Assembly: GCA_947625905.1 (NCBI GenBank)
Contig: CANQQJ010000002.1
Span: 62,001 to 126,000 of the forward strand
Source of the DNA: an uncultured Clostridia bacterium
GTDB lineage: Bacteria > Bacillota > Clostridia > Monoglobales > Monoglobaceae
Length of the DNA stretch: 64,000 nucleotides
Reading direction: 5' to 3'
In this document: in pieces, positions 53,884 through 62,199 of the stretch
Numbering within the stretch: the stretch's first letter is position 1
How the letters are laid out: the number at the start of each line of letters is the position of its first letter
Made by a program: the position numbers and the translations under genes
Notes under the pieces: model-generated
The model's database searches: none
Seen by the model: only the letters and a program-made list of their open reading frames with translations
Told to the model about the DNA's origin: nothing

Positions 53884-53945
53884 TTTGATTTTCTCCGATC
53901 ATATGTTTGTTTTATTAAAAAAGTTGTTGGTTTTATGTATTCATC

Positions 53946-53965
53946 TTAACAGAAAACCGTGTTAA
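53946..53965. promoter_or_regulatory. Inverted repeat in the regulator/operon gap
   Basis: TTAACA, 8 bases, TGTTAA. Symmetric operator-like site between the AraC gene and the operon it probably regulates. A possible -10 (TAAAAT) overlaps the right arm. Confidence 0.45.
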
Positions 53966-53995
53966 AATCAAGATATATTTTTTGAGGTGATCGCG

Positions 53996-54943
53996 ATGAA
54001 ATTTATGGTCGGGCTTTCTCAGAGAGATTTCGGCTTTACCGACTGCATTATAGAGAACAAGGCGCATATAGACGAGGTATATTTTTCGTGGGGAGGGATC
54101 CCGAACGGAAGAAGCGCGCAGACGGAAGCGGAGGCGTACACGCCGTGGGAGCTTTGGGACATGCAAAGAGCCGCTCTCAAACGGCTTTCCGAACACGGCA
54201 TATCGCTGAACCTGCTTTTTAACGCCAACTGCTACGGCAGGGACAGTCAATCGAGGGCGTTTTTTAACAAGATCGGAGAAGCGGTCGACTACATCACGCA
54301 GAACTACGGCCTGCGCTCGGTGACCACGACTTCACCGCTGATCGCGAAATTCGTCAAAAACAATTTTAAAGAGACAGAGGTGCGGGCTTCGGTCAATATG
54401 GAGATCGGGACCGCGCAGGGTATGGAATATCTTGCGGAGTATTTCGACAGCTATTATATTAAACGCGAGCTGAACCGGAATTTTGAAGCGATCAAGGATT
54501 TGCGCGATTGGGCGGATGGGAACGGAAAAAAGCTGTATATGCTGGCAAACAGCGGGTGTTTGAACTACTGCTCGGCGCACAATTTTCACGACAATCTTGT
54601 ATCGCACGAGAGCGAGATCGCGCAGATGGATAACGCCTATGAATTTCGCGGAATTTGCCGCGAGTATCTGGCGGACGCGCGGCATTATGCGGCGCTGATC
54701 GAAAACACCAACTTCGTCCGTCCCGAGGATATTTATAAATATGAGGCGTATTTTGACGCGGTGAAGCTGGCGACCAGGGTCCACAAAAATCCGGAAATGG
54801 TGCTGAAAAGTTATATTAACGCAAGGTACAGCGGTGATATACTCGGGCTGCTGGAACCGGCACACAGCATTTATCCGTATGTGATCGAAAACGGCGACCC
54901 GCTTCGGCTGGTAAAAATAGATACAAATATTTTGGGAGGGTGA
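53996..54943 (+). CDS. Peptidase U32-like protein
   Basis: 315 residues from ATG 53996, 5 bases after GAGGTGA. It looks like a TIM-barrel U32-family protein: KFMVGLSQRDFGFTDC start, HIDEVYFSWGG and SVTTTSPLIAKFVKNNF, and a late KLYMLANSGCLNYCSAHNF. Cysteines at 17, 79, 188, 192 and 221 are spaced so that an iron-sulfur site of the UbiU/UbiV/TrhP kind is possible; U32 proteins often carry one. Not all usual U32 motifs are seen. It is the first gene of the operon with three QueG-like genes (gap to the next 3 bases), so it probably acts in the same pathway. Substrate unknown. Confidence 0.75.
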   Translation: MKFMVGLSQRDFGFTDCIIENKAHIDEVYFSWGGIPNGRSAQTEAEAYTPWELWDMQRAALKRLSEHGISLNLLFNANCYGRDSQSRAFFNKIGEAVDYITQNYGLRSVTTTSPLIAKFVKNNFKETEVRASVNMEIGTAQGMEYLAEYFDSYYIKRELNRNFEAIKDLRDWADGNGKKLYMLANSGCLNYCSAHNFHDNLVSHESEIAQMDNAYEFRGICREYLADARHYAALIENTNFVRPEDIYKYEAYFDAVKLATRVHKNPEMVLKSYINARYSGDILGLLEPAHSIYPYVIENGDPLRLVKIDTNILGG

Positions 54944-54946
54944 AAA

Positions 54947-56026
54947 ATGCTGACAAGCAAAATGATCAAAGAAGCGGCGCTTGCCGCGGGAGCGGACGCC
55001 TGCGGCATAGGGCCTATGTCCCGGTTTGACGGCGCTCCGGATGAGATGAATCCGCAGTTTTTGTTTCCGGAAGCGAAGAGCGTTATCGGCTTCGTGTTCC
55101 GTATCCCGCGCGGAGTGCAGAGAGGGATCGAAGAGGGAACGCAGTTTTATCAGTATCCGTCTATGGCGTACGGCGGCATCAATGAAATTTTTGCGCCCGC
55201 GGTTTTGTATCAGGTGGGAAAAGTGATAGAGGACGAAGGGTACGAGGCGTTTGTTTACCGCAATACCGGCGCGCGCGGCGTTGTGTCGGATATGGACGGC
55301 AGCCCCGGCAACACTCTTTCGCCGGAGGAGCAGATAGAGATCAACGAAAACGCCAAGACGTCCACCGCGCATCATCGAAGCGTGCAGTTTACCCGCCCCG
55401 CGCGGGAAGGGAGCGTGGCGCCCGATCTGCAGTTTCAGTTCAGACTTGCCGCGGTCGCCTGCGGGCTTGGCGAGATCGGCTGGAGCAAAATGCTGCTTAC
55501 GCCGGAATTCGGGCCGCTGCAAAGGGTGGCGTTTCTCTTTACGGACGCCGAGCTCGAATATGACGAGATGTATAGCGGCAAGCCGCTGTGCCGCCGCTGC
55601 GGAGCCTGCGTGAGAGAGTGTCCCGGCGGATGTATCCCCGCGATCAATTCGGGCAAGACGGTGCGCGTGGATCTGGACGGAAAGATATGCGAGTGGGGCG
55701 ATATAGACATGTGGCGGTGTTACGCTTTCTATACCCATGCGGGCAGATATTATAATCCGTTCGTCCCCAAGGAGGTCTGGGATAAAAACGAGGGCGGCGC
55801 CCTTGATTTGATGGAGGGCGTTACCGACATTGCGAACGAGCAGGAGATCATGAAGGTGTATACCGCCCTGCAAAAATATTTCCCCAGCTGGGTGGGCTAT
55901 AATATGGCAAAGTGCGGCGGCTGCATACGCGCTTGCGTTTCGATGCTTGAGAAAAAGGGCGGCTGTATGGAAGGCAGATTTAGGGAGCCGCTTCGCACCA
56001 AAAAAGCGTGGAAACTGGACAGATAG
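54947..56026 (+). CDS. QueG/reductive-dehalogenase-like iron-sulfur protein (paralogue 1)
   Basis: 359 residues from ATG 54947, after GGGAGGG. The N-terminal domain (MIKEAALAAGADACGIG, then SVIGFVFRIPRGVQRGIEEG) resembles the cobalamin-binding part of epoxyqueuosine reductase and reductive dehalogenases. C-terminally it has two cluster motifs: CRRCGACVRECPGG (C215, C218, C221, C225) and CGGCIRAC (C323, C326, C330), with a conserved WRC (C258) likely as the missing ligand, i.e. two [4Fe-4S] clusters. The QueG tRNA-binding C-terminal domain is absent. It has an extra 30-residue insertion near 115-145 compared with its two neighbours. Reaction unknown; a reductase is inferred. Confidence 0.82.
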   Translation: MLTSKMIKEAALAAGADACGIGPMSRFDGAPDEMNPQFLFPEAKSVIGFVFRIPRGVQRGIEEGTQFYQYPSMAYGGINEIFAPAVLYQVGKVIEDEGYEAFVYRNTGARGVVSDMDGSPGNTLSPEEQIEINENAKTSTAHHRSVQFTRPAREGSVAPDLQFQFRLAAVACGLGEIGWSKMLLTPEFGPLQRVAFLFTDAELEYDEMYSGKPLCRRCGACVRECPGGCIPAINSGKTVRVDLDGKICEWGDIDMWRCYAFYTHAGRYYNPFVPKEVWDKNEGGALDLMEGVTDIANEQEIMKVYTALQKYFPSWVGYNMAKCGGCIRACVSMLEKKGGCMEGRFREPLRTKKAWKLDR

Positions 56027-56073
56027 CGGAGAAAAGCCGAAAAAGCGGATGATTTGAGAGAAAGGGTGACAGG

Positions 56074-56964
56074 ATGCTTACCGCTGAAATGATAAAACAA
56101 AAAGCGAGGGAATTGGGCGCGACGGTTTGCGGGATAGGAAAAGTGTATGACGAACCCGACCCGCAGCGTGACCCCCGAATGATCTTGCCGCACGCAAGAT
56201 GTATCATAGGCTTCGGATTTGCCGTGCCGAAGGGGTTATATAAGGCAATGGAACGAGGAAAGCAGTTTTATACCTATACGACGATAGGAGTAAAGTATGC
56301 CGATGAGGAGATGGCGGAAATATTTTTGCTCAAGATCGGCGGAATGATCGAGGACGAGGGTTATGATGCCTGTCTGCAAAAGGCAATTCCGAATTTGAGG
56401 GTAAAGGGCGACAAAACCACCAATCCGGAGGTCGTGGACACGTATGAATTGATCTCGGACCCTGTGGAGGAGGGAAAGCCCGCCCCCGATGTCATCATTG
56501 ACTTCGGCAGGGCAGCAAAGGCCTGCGGACTCGGCGAGACGGGTCTGAACGGAAAGATCATAAACAGGAAATACGGGCCGTTCATGCGGTACTGCTTTAT
56601 TATCACCGACGCGCCTTTGGACTGCGATGAGGAGTTGAAAGAACGTATTTGCGACAAATGCGGCGAATGTATCAAAGCTTGCCCCGGCAGCGCTGTCAGC
56701 GAGATGGGGCTCGATACTTGGCAATGCAGCGTCTACTACAAGGGCGCGCATAAGTCAAATCCGTTTATGACAGAGGATTTTCTGAAAGGAGATCCCGAAA
56801 GAGAAAAGATATTAAACGGCGATAAGCGTTTTGACGCGAAATCGGCAAGAGAGATCTACGGCGAGATGAACTTTCTGCCAAACACACAATGGGGCTATTC
56901 ACCCTGCCTGTGCGGGAGAAAGTGCGATATTGCCTGTTACAGACACATAGTGGGGGAATTGTAA
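56074..56964 (+). CDS. QueG/reductive-dehalogenase-like iron-sulfur protein (paralogue 2)
   Basis: 296 residues from ATG 56074, 47 bases after its neighbour. The same layout: MIKQKARELGATVCGIG, ARCIIGFGFAVPKGLYKAME, the shared ACGLGETGLNGKIINRKYG block (in part), CDKCGECIKACPGS (C193, C196, C199, C203), a W-Q-C (C218) and CLCGRKCDIAC (C280, C284, C288). It is shorter than paralogue 1 and lacks any C-terminal tail. Close to paralogue 3, with which it shares NPEVVDTYE/NPEVAYDA-like positions, so the three look like an old tandem duplication rather than a recent one. Confidence 0.82.
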   Translation: MLTAEMIKQKARELGATVCGIGKVYDEPDPQRDPRMILPHARCIIGFGFAVPKGLYKAMERGKQFYTYTTIGVKYADEEMAEIFLLKIGGMIEDEGYDACLQKAIPNLRVKGDKTTNPEVVDTYELISDPVEEGKPAPDVIIDFGRAAKACGLGETGLNGKIINRKYGPFMRYCFIITDAPLDCDEELKERICDKCGECIKACPGSAVSEMGLDTWQCSVYYKGAHKSNPFMTEDFLKGDPEREKILNGDKRFDAKSAREIYGEMNFLPNTQWGYSPCLCGRKCDIACYRHIVGEL

Positions 56965-56965
56965 A

Positions 56966-57901
56966 ATGAAAAACAAGATCACGGAGCTCGCAAAGCAAAA
57001 CGGCGCGGATGTTATCGGATTTGCGCCCGCCGAGCGATTCGAAAAAGACTCTCCGATATTTCAAATTATGCCGGAAACCAAAACCGTGATAGGGTTGGGC
57101 TTTCGTATTCTGCGCGGAATTTACCGCGGGATCGAGGAGGGCAGCACCTATTATCAGTATACCACTATGGCGGTTGAAAACATGGAGGAAACAGTCATGC
57201 CGATGGCGCAGCTGAAAATCGCGATGATGCTGGAGGAGGCCGGATATATCGCGCTTCCGCAGCGCCGTCACCAGCAGATCATGGCGGAGGAGGACAGCAC
57301 CAATCCGGAGGTGGCATACGACGCGATACGCAGAGGCAGAACGGCGGAAACGCAGATCGATTTTTTGGATACCGCGGTAAAGTGCGGGCTTGGGGAAAAA
57401 GGGTTCCACGGGGCGCTTTTGAATGAGGATCACGGCCCGTTTATCCGGTACTGCTTCGTTTTGACGGACGCAGAATTTGAAGCGACGGAGGAATACGCGC
57501 CTCACATCTGTGACGGCTGCGGAGCGTGCAGGGCGGCCTGTCCCGGCAAAGCGATCGACGCGGACGGAAACATCGACCCGTGGCAGTGCGCTGTATATTA
57601 TAACGGCGCCAACGGAACCAAAAATCCGTTTATGCCGCCGGATGCGTTTGCGGATCTTGATAATCGGCTTGAGATTATCGCGGGAGAAGCGAAGGTCACT
57701 CCCGAAACGGCAAAAAAGATTTTGGATAATATTTATTTCTATCCGCCGGCGCAGCACGCCTACCAATGCTCCATATGCGGCAGGGCGTGCGATACGGCAT
57801 GTTACGCCCATCTGGAGGAAAAAGGCGTATTGAAAAAGAAGTATAAAACGCCTTTCCGCAAGCGGGAGGATTGGAAATTCAGCCTGAATGATTTTAAATA
57901 A
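56966..57901 (+). CDS. QueG/reductive-dehalogenase-like iron-sulfur protein (paralogue 3)
   Basis: 311 residues from ATG 56966, one base after the stop of paralogue 2, so translation is likely coupled. Motifs as in its neighbours: TVIGLGFRILRGIYRGIEEG, CGLGEKGFHGALLNEDHGPF, CDGCGACRAACPGK (C182, C185, C188, C192), WQC (C208) and CSICGRACDTAC (C268, C271, C275, C279). Ends the operon; a terminator follows 20 bases later. All three likely need iron-sulfur clusters and perhaps a corrinoid; reductase role is inferred. Confidence 0.82.
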   Translation: MKNKITELAKQNGADVIGFAPAERFEKDSPIFQIMPETKTVIGLGFRILRGIYRGIEEGSTYYQYTTMAVENMEETVMPMAQLKIAMMLEEAGYIALPQRRHQQIMAEEDSTNPEVAYDAIRRGRTAETQIDFLDTAVKCGLGEKGFHGALLNEDHGPFIRYCFVLTDAEFEATEEYAPHICDGCGACRAACPGKAIDADGNIDPWQCAVYYNGANGTKNPFMPPDAFADLDNRLEIIAGEAKVTPETAKKILDNIYFYPPAQHAYQCSICGRACDTACYAHLEEKGVLKKKYKTPFRKREDWKFSLNDFK

Positions 57902-57920
57902 GTTTTATGAATGAACGCCA

Positions 57921-57953
57921 AAACCCCGAAGCCGCAAGGCTTTCGGGGTTTTT
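57921..57953 (+). terminator. Terminator of the QueG-like operon
   Basis: AACCCCGAAGCC pairs with GGCTTTCGGGGTT; TTTTT follows. Confidence 0.9.
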
Positions 57954-58082
57954 GTATATGTTATTTTATCTGTGCGGGCTTACGGATTTTTACAGCTTTT
58001 AACTCAAAATAAATAACTTTATAGGGTTAAATTGATACATTTTAACGCAACATATACAGAGAAATAAAATTGACTTTTTGAA

Positions 58083-58108
58083 AGTTTTTTCTCATTTGAG
58101 AAAAAACT
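58083..58108. promoter_or_regulatory. Perfect 12-bp inverted repeat touching a promoter
   Basis: AGTTTTTTCTCA, TT, TGAGAAAAAACT. It ends two bases before the -35 of the next gene, so it may be its operator. No G+C-rich stem, so termination is less likely. Confidence 0.5.
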
Positions 58109-58109
58109 A

Positions 58110-58138
58110 TTGACAAATTCAATTTTTTGTGTTAATGT
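58110..58138 (+). promoter_or_regulatory. Promoter of the DUF4143 ATPase gene
   Basis: TTGACA, 17 bases, TAATGT; the start codon is 30 bases downstream. Confidence 0.7.
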
Positions 58139-58167
58139 AGAAAAAAGATGCGTGAGGGGGTGTGAAA

Positions 58168-59367
58168 ATGATCCCGCGAATAGAATATTTAGATAATTTA
58201 ACGGCGCTGAAAGATAAACGGGTCATCAAGGTTATTACGGGCGTCAGAAGATGCGGCAAATCTACCTTGTTTGAGTTGTATATTGACCGATTAAGGCAGA
58301 CGGGCGTGGAGGATAATCAAATTATATCGGTCAACCTTGAAGAACTTGAAAATGCCGAGCTGCTTAATTATAAAGCGTTATATCGCTATATTTCCGCAAA
58401 GCTGGTTCCCGATAAAATGAATTACATTTTTATTGACGAAGTTCAAAAATGCAGAGAATTTGAAAAAGCGGTCGACAGTCTTTTTGTGAAGAAGAACTGC
58501 GACGTCTATATTACGGGTTCAAACGCTTATTTGCTGTCGGGAGAGCTGGCGACATTGCTTTCCGGAAGATACATTCAAATCGATATGCTGCCGTTTTCTT
58601 TTAAGGAATACTTTGAGGCGGTAAAAGAAAGCGGCAAAAGCAAAAGAGAGATCTTTGACAGATATTTAAGATACGGATCGTTCCCCTATGTCGCCTATCT
58701 GGATAATAACGAAAAGATCATAGATCAGTATATTGAAGGTATTTACAGCACCATTCTTTTAAAAGATGTTGCCGCAAGGGAAAAAATAAATGATGTATCC
58801 GTACTCGAAAATATATTAAAAACCGTTGCGTCAAGTATAGGAAGCCCCATATCAACAAAGAAGATAAGCGACACGCTGATATCAAGCGGCAGAAAAATCT
58901 CGACTAATACGGTTGAAACATATTTAAGAGCGTTGACGGACAGCTATATTCTTTACAACGCGGCAAGATACGATATAAAGGGCAGACAATTTCTAAAGAC
59001 TCTCGGTAAATATTATTTTGTGGACACCGGGATAAGAAATCATATCGTGAGCCAATCGGCAAGGGATTTGGGGCACCTTCTTGAAAACGTGGTTTATCTT
59101 GAGCTTTTAAGAAGGAAAAACAGGGTTAATATCGGTAAGTTAGCGGAAAAAGAAGTGGACTTTGTCGCGACCGATATGAACGAGGCGGAATATTATCAGG
59201 TTTCCGCGAGCGTGCTTGACGAAAAGACCTTAGAGCGGGAACTGGCGCCGTTGCAAGAAATAAAGGATAACTATCCCAAAACACTATTAACTCTTGATGA
59301 TATAGGCAGCGGGGTAAATTACGAGGGTATAAAACAGATAAATTTAATTGACTGGCTGCTTGAATAA
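58168..59367 (+). CDS. AAA-type ATPase with DUF4143 domain
   Basis: 399 residues. ATG 58168 is chosen; it lies 7 bases after GAGGGGG, whereas the GTG at 58162 is too close. The N-terminal ATPase has VITGVRRCGKSTLFE (Walker A), YIFIDEVQKCREFEK (Walker B) and VYITGSNAYLLSGELATLLSGRY-type sensor region (in parts). The C-terminal DUF4143 domain carries VEYHQVSA-like and HLLENVVYLELLRR, then KEVDFVATD. Relatives are solitary genes of unknown role, often in variable chromosome regions. It is visibly more A/T-rich than its neighbours, which fits gain by transfer. A terminator follows at 59431-59460. Confidence 0.92.
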   Translation: MIPRIEYLDNLTALKDKRVIKVITGVRRCGKSTLFELYIDRLRQTGVEDNQIISVNLEELENAELLNYKALYRYISAKLVPDKMNYIFIDEVQKCREFEKAVDSLFVKKNCDVYITGSNAYLLSGELATLLSGRYIQIDMLPFSFKEYFEAVKESGKSKREIFDRYLRYGSFPYVAYLDNNEKIIDQYIEGIYSTILLKDVAAREKINDVSVLENILKTVASSIGSPISTKKISDTLISSGRKISTNTVETYLRALTDSYILYNAARYDIKGRQFLKTLGKYYFVDTGIRNHIVSQSARDLGHLLENVVYLELLRRKNRVNIGKLAEKEVDFVATDMNEAEYYQVSASVLDEKTLERELAPLQEIKDNYPKTLLTLDDIGSGVNYEGIKQINLIDWLLE

Positions 59368-59430
59368 TTTTTAGGAAGTATACGGATATATGATGATATT
59401 ATTGCCATAAGATAAAAATTGCAAATCAAG

Positions 59431-59460
59431 GCGCTTCCGTTTTTCGGGGGCGTCTTTTTC
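59431..59460 (+). terminator. Terminator after the DUF4143 ATPase
   Basis: GCGCTTCCG and CGGGGGCGT pair (three G-U pairs) around five Ts; CTTTTTC follows. Confidence 0.7.
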
Positions 59461-59481
59461 TGCGGAGGTGGAGATCTTAGG

Positions 59482-59510
59482 TTGACGGGGATCTGTTTGT
59501 GTGGTACAAT
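59482..59510 (+). promoter_or_regulatory. Promoter of azlCD
   Basis: TTGACG, 17 bases, TACAAT; 51 bases before the azlC start, which has GGGGAG upstream. Confidence 0.7.
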
Positions 59511-59561
59511 GTTTTTTGCTTAAAATCGGCAACTTGGTTTTGTGTATAAAGGGGAGTTATT

Positions 59562-60293
59562 ATGAAACGACACATTTATTTCGCGGCGGGCGTCGGAGCG
59601 GGGATACCTATTTTCCTCGGCTATCTCGCGGTATCGTTCACGTTCGGGATCATGGCGAAAAACTGCGGGCTGTCGGTTTTCCAGGCGGTTGTGCTTTCCG
59701 CCTCGAATCTGACCAGCGCGGGGCAGTTTTCGGGCCTCACGCTTATAACCGCCGGCGTGCCGCTCGCGGAGATGGCGGCCACGCAGTTTGTGATTAATTT
59801 GAGATATTGCCTGATGTCCTGCTCGCTGTCGCAGAAAATAGATGAAAAAACGCCGTTTTTCCACAGGTTTTTTATGGCTTACGGCGTGACGGACGAGATA
59901 TTCGGCGTTTCGGTCAGCCGTGAGGGACGGCTCAGCCCGTTTTATTTTTACGGGCTGGTCGCGATCTCTGCGCTCGGCTGGGTCGGAGGCACCTTTTTGG
60001 GCGTGGTGTCGGGCGGATTGCTGCCCGCGCGGATCGTCAGCGCGCTGAGCATCGCTCTTTACGGGATGTTTATCGCGATCATCATCCCGCCCGCCCGCGA
60101 CAGCAAGGTCGTGGCCGGGATAGTCGTGATCTCGATGCTGCTGAGCCTGCTGTTCGCCGCGGCTCCGCTGCTTAAAGAGATATCGTCGGGATTTCGTATA
60201 ATTATTTTGACAGTCGTTATTTCGGGCGCCGCCGCGTTTTTCTTTCCGATCGCGGACGACGAAAGCGGCGGACAACAGGGGGAGTTATCATGA
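59562..60293 (+). CDS. azlC: AzlC family branched-chain amino acid exporter, large subunit
   Basis: 243 residues from ATG 59562. It has eight or so membrane helices and the family segments VSFTFGIMAKNCGLSVFQAVVLSASNLTSAGQFSGL (given in parts) and TQFVINLRYCLMS. With the AzlD subunit it forms an exporter of branched-chain amino acids. Its stop overlaps the azlD start by 4 bases. Expression is probably set by amino acid levels; no regulator gene is next to it. Confidence 0.95.
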   Translation: MKRHIYFAAGVGAGIPIFLGYLAVSFTFGIMAKNCGLSVFQAVVLSASNLTSAGQFSGLTLITAGVPLAEMAATQFVINLRYCLMSCSLSQKIDEKTPFFHRFFMAYGVTDEIFGVSVSREGRLSPFYFYGLVAISALGWVGGTFLGVVSGGLLPARIVSALSIALYGMFIAIIIPPARDSKVVAGIVVISMLLSLLFAAAPLLKEISSGFRIIILTVVISGAAAFFFPIADDESGGQQGELS

Positions 60294-60601
60294 AGCCGAG
60301 CGTTTACACATACATCGCGGTGATGGCGGCCGTCACTTATCTGATACGTCTTTTGCCGCTGACGCTTATCCGCAGAGAAATAAAGAATAAATTTATCCGC
60401 TCGTTTTTATATTACGTGCCGTTTGTGACGCTGTCGGTCATGGTGTTTCCCGCGATCCTGAGCGCCGCGTCAAGCAAATGCGCCTCGGCGGCAGGATTCG
60501 CGGCGGCGCTTATTTTGGCGTACTGCCGAAAGAGCCTTATAACCGTGGCGCTGTGCGCAAGCGCGGTGGTGTTCCTGATCGAGCTTCTGCCGGTGGCATG
60601 A
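60290..60601 (+). CDS. azlD: AzlD family branched-chain amino acid exporter, small subunit
   Basis: 103 residues, ATGA overlap with azlC. Three to four membrane helices, including the start YIAVMAAVTYLIRLLPLTLI (R-L-L-P-L is the family mark) and VPFVTLSVMVFPAILS. Partner of AzlC. Normal length. Confidence 0.92.
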   Translation: MKPSVYTYIAVMAAVTYLIRLLPLTLIRREIKNKFIRSFLYYVPFVTLSVMVFPAILSAASSKCASAAGFAAALILAYCRKSLITVALCASAVVFLIELLPVA

Positions 60602-60633
60602 TATAAAAATCGCGAAAAATTGTAAAATTTTTG

Positions 60634-60662
60634 TTGAATTTTATTTTGAAACAGTATATAAT
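60634..60662 (+). promoter_or_regulatory. Promoter of the PurF-like gene
   Basis: TTGAAT, 17 bases, TATAAT. The 73-base leader shows no purine riboswitch pattern that I can recognise. Confidence 0.75.
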
Positions 60663-60735
60663 TAAATCAGCAAAAAAATCAATTCGGCCTATACAGTCGG
60701 CGGATTATGAAATTACGGCATGAAAGGAGTTTGCT

Positions 60736-62142
60736 ATGGGAGGAATATTCGGTGTAACTTCAAAAAAAGACTGTGTGCTTGATTTGTTTTTCGGGATCGA
60801 TTATCATTCACATCTGGGCACAAAGAGAGGCGGAATGGTTGTGCACGGCGACAAGGGCTTTGACCGCGCCATTCACAACATCGAAAACTCGCCGTTCAGA
60901 ACGAAATTTGAGAGCGACGTTGAAAAGATGAAGGGTACGTCCGGCATAGGCTGCATTTCGGACAACGAACCGCAGCCGCTTATCGTGCGCTCGCATCTGG
61001 GCAGCTTCGCGATAACCACGGTCGGCAGGATAAACAATATGGACGAGCTTGTGGAAAAGGCGTACAAAAAAGGCGTGACGCACTTTCTTGAGATGAGCGG
61101 CGGCAGCGTCAACCAGACCGAGCTTGTGGCGGCGATCGTCAATCAGGCCGACAGCATAGTTGACGGAATAAAGCTGGCGCAGAAGCTCATCGACGGCTCG
61201 ATGTCTATGCTTATTCTCACGGCCGACGGCATCTACGCCGCCCGCGACAGACTGGGCAGAACGCCGATAGTTATCGGCAAAAAGGAAGGCGCGATGTGCG
61301 CCTCGTTCGAGAGCTTCGCCTATCTGAATCTGGGATATAACACATATAAGGAGCTTGGGCCCGGCGAGATCATGTTCGTGACGCCCGAGAGCGCCGAGAC
61401 GGTGGCGCCTCCGGGGGATGAGATGAAGATCTGCTCGTTCCTCTGGGTCTACTACGGTTATCCGCCTTCGACATACGAGGGCGTCAACGTTGAGCGGATG
61501 CGCTACAACTGCGGCCACAAGCTGGCGGAGCGCGACAATGTGAAGCCCGATATGGTGGCGGGTGTTCCCGACTCGGGCACGGCGCACGCCATAGGCTACG
61601 CCAACAAGTCCGGCATACCGTTTTCGCGGCCGTTTATCAAATACACCCCCACCTGGCCGCGCTCGTTTATGCCGCCCAATCAGGCGCAGCGCGACGTGAT
61701 AGCCAAGATGAAGCTGATACCGGTCAAGGAGCTGATACACGACAAGAGCCTGCTTTTGATCGACGACTCGATCGTTCGCGGAACGCAGCTTCGGGAGACC
61801 ACGGAGTTTTTGTACAACAGCGGCGCGACCGAGGTGCATATCAGGCCCGCCTGCCCGCCGATCATGTTCGGCTGCAAATATTTGAATTTCTCACGCTCAA
61901 AGTCGGAGCTCGATCTTATCGCGCGCCGCACAATAAGAAAGCGCGAGGGCGATAATGTGCCCGACGAGGTTCTTGCGGATTACGCGGACCCCGAAAGCCG
62001 GAACTATAAGGAAATGGTCGACGAGATGTGCAAGGAGCAGAATTTCACGTCGCTGATGTACAACAGGCTTGACGACATGATAGACGCGATCGGCCTGCCC
62101 GAGTGCAGGCTCTGCACATATTGCTGGAATGGAAAAGAGTAA
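60736..62142 (+). CDS. PurF-like amidophosphoribosyltransferase homologue lacking the N-terminal nucleophile
   Basis: 468 residues from ATG 60736, after AAAGGAG. The N-terminus reads MGGIFGVTSK, where true PurF reads MCGIFG: the catalytic Cys of the glutaminase domain is Gly. No other start could give a Cys at position 2. The rest is PurF-like: HSHLGTKRGGM, GVPDSGTAHAIGYANKSG, the PRPP loop LLLIDDSIVRGTQ (about 338-350), and Cys of a possible [4Fe-4S] site (CPPIMFGC and CRLCTYCW near the C-terminus). It stands alone, not in a pur cluster. It may make phosphoribosylamine from free ammonia or have another job. Confidence 0.9.
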   Translation: MGGIFGVTSKKDCVLDLFFGIDYHSHLGTKRGGMVVHGDKGFDRAIHNIENSPFRTKFESDVEKMKGTSGIGCISDNEPQPLIVRSHLGSFAITTVGRINNMDELVEKAYKKGVTHFLEMSGGSVNQTELVAAIVNQADSIVDGIKLAQKLIDGSMSMLILTADGIYAARDRLGRTPIVIGKKEGAMCASFESFAYLNLGYNTYKELGPGEIMFVTPESAETVAPPGDEMKICSFLWVYYGYPPSTYEGVNVERMRYNCGHKLAERDNVKPDMVAGVPDSGTAHAIGYANKSGIPFSRPFIKYTPTWPRSFMPPNQAQRDVIAKMKLIPVKELIHDKSLLLIDDSIVRGTQLRETTEFLYNSGATEVHIRPACPPIMFGCKYLNFSRSKSELDLIARRTIRKREGDNVPDEVLADYADPESRNYKEMVDEMCKEQNFTSLMYNRLDDMIDAIGLPECRLCTYCWNGKE

Positions 62143-62154
62143 TATATTAAAAAA

Positions 62155-62177
62155 CAGGGCGGCATTTTGCCGTCCTG
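62155..62177 (+). terminator. Terminator after the PurF-like gene
   Basis: CAGGGCGGCA, TTT, TGCCGTCCTG, then CTTGTT. The T-tail is short; it ends 7 bases before the next ribosome site. Confidence 0.7.
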
Positions 62178-62199
62178 CTTGTTAAGGAGGCGGACGATC

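Noticed and set aside
54332-55873. 513-codon open frame on the minus strand across the U32-like and first QueG-like genes
   Set aside because: It overlaps two genes with clear motifs and start signals and has none itself.
54947-57901. Plain queG (epoxyqueuosine reductase) annotation
   Set aside because: Three paralogues in a row, shorter than QueG and without its C-terminal tRNA-binding part, controlled by an AraC gene.
60663-60735. Purine or PRPP riboswitch before the PurF-like gene
   Set aside because: The leader is only 73 bases and I could not build the expected conserved junction or a terminator.
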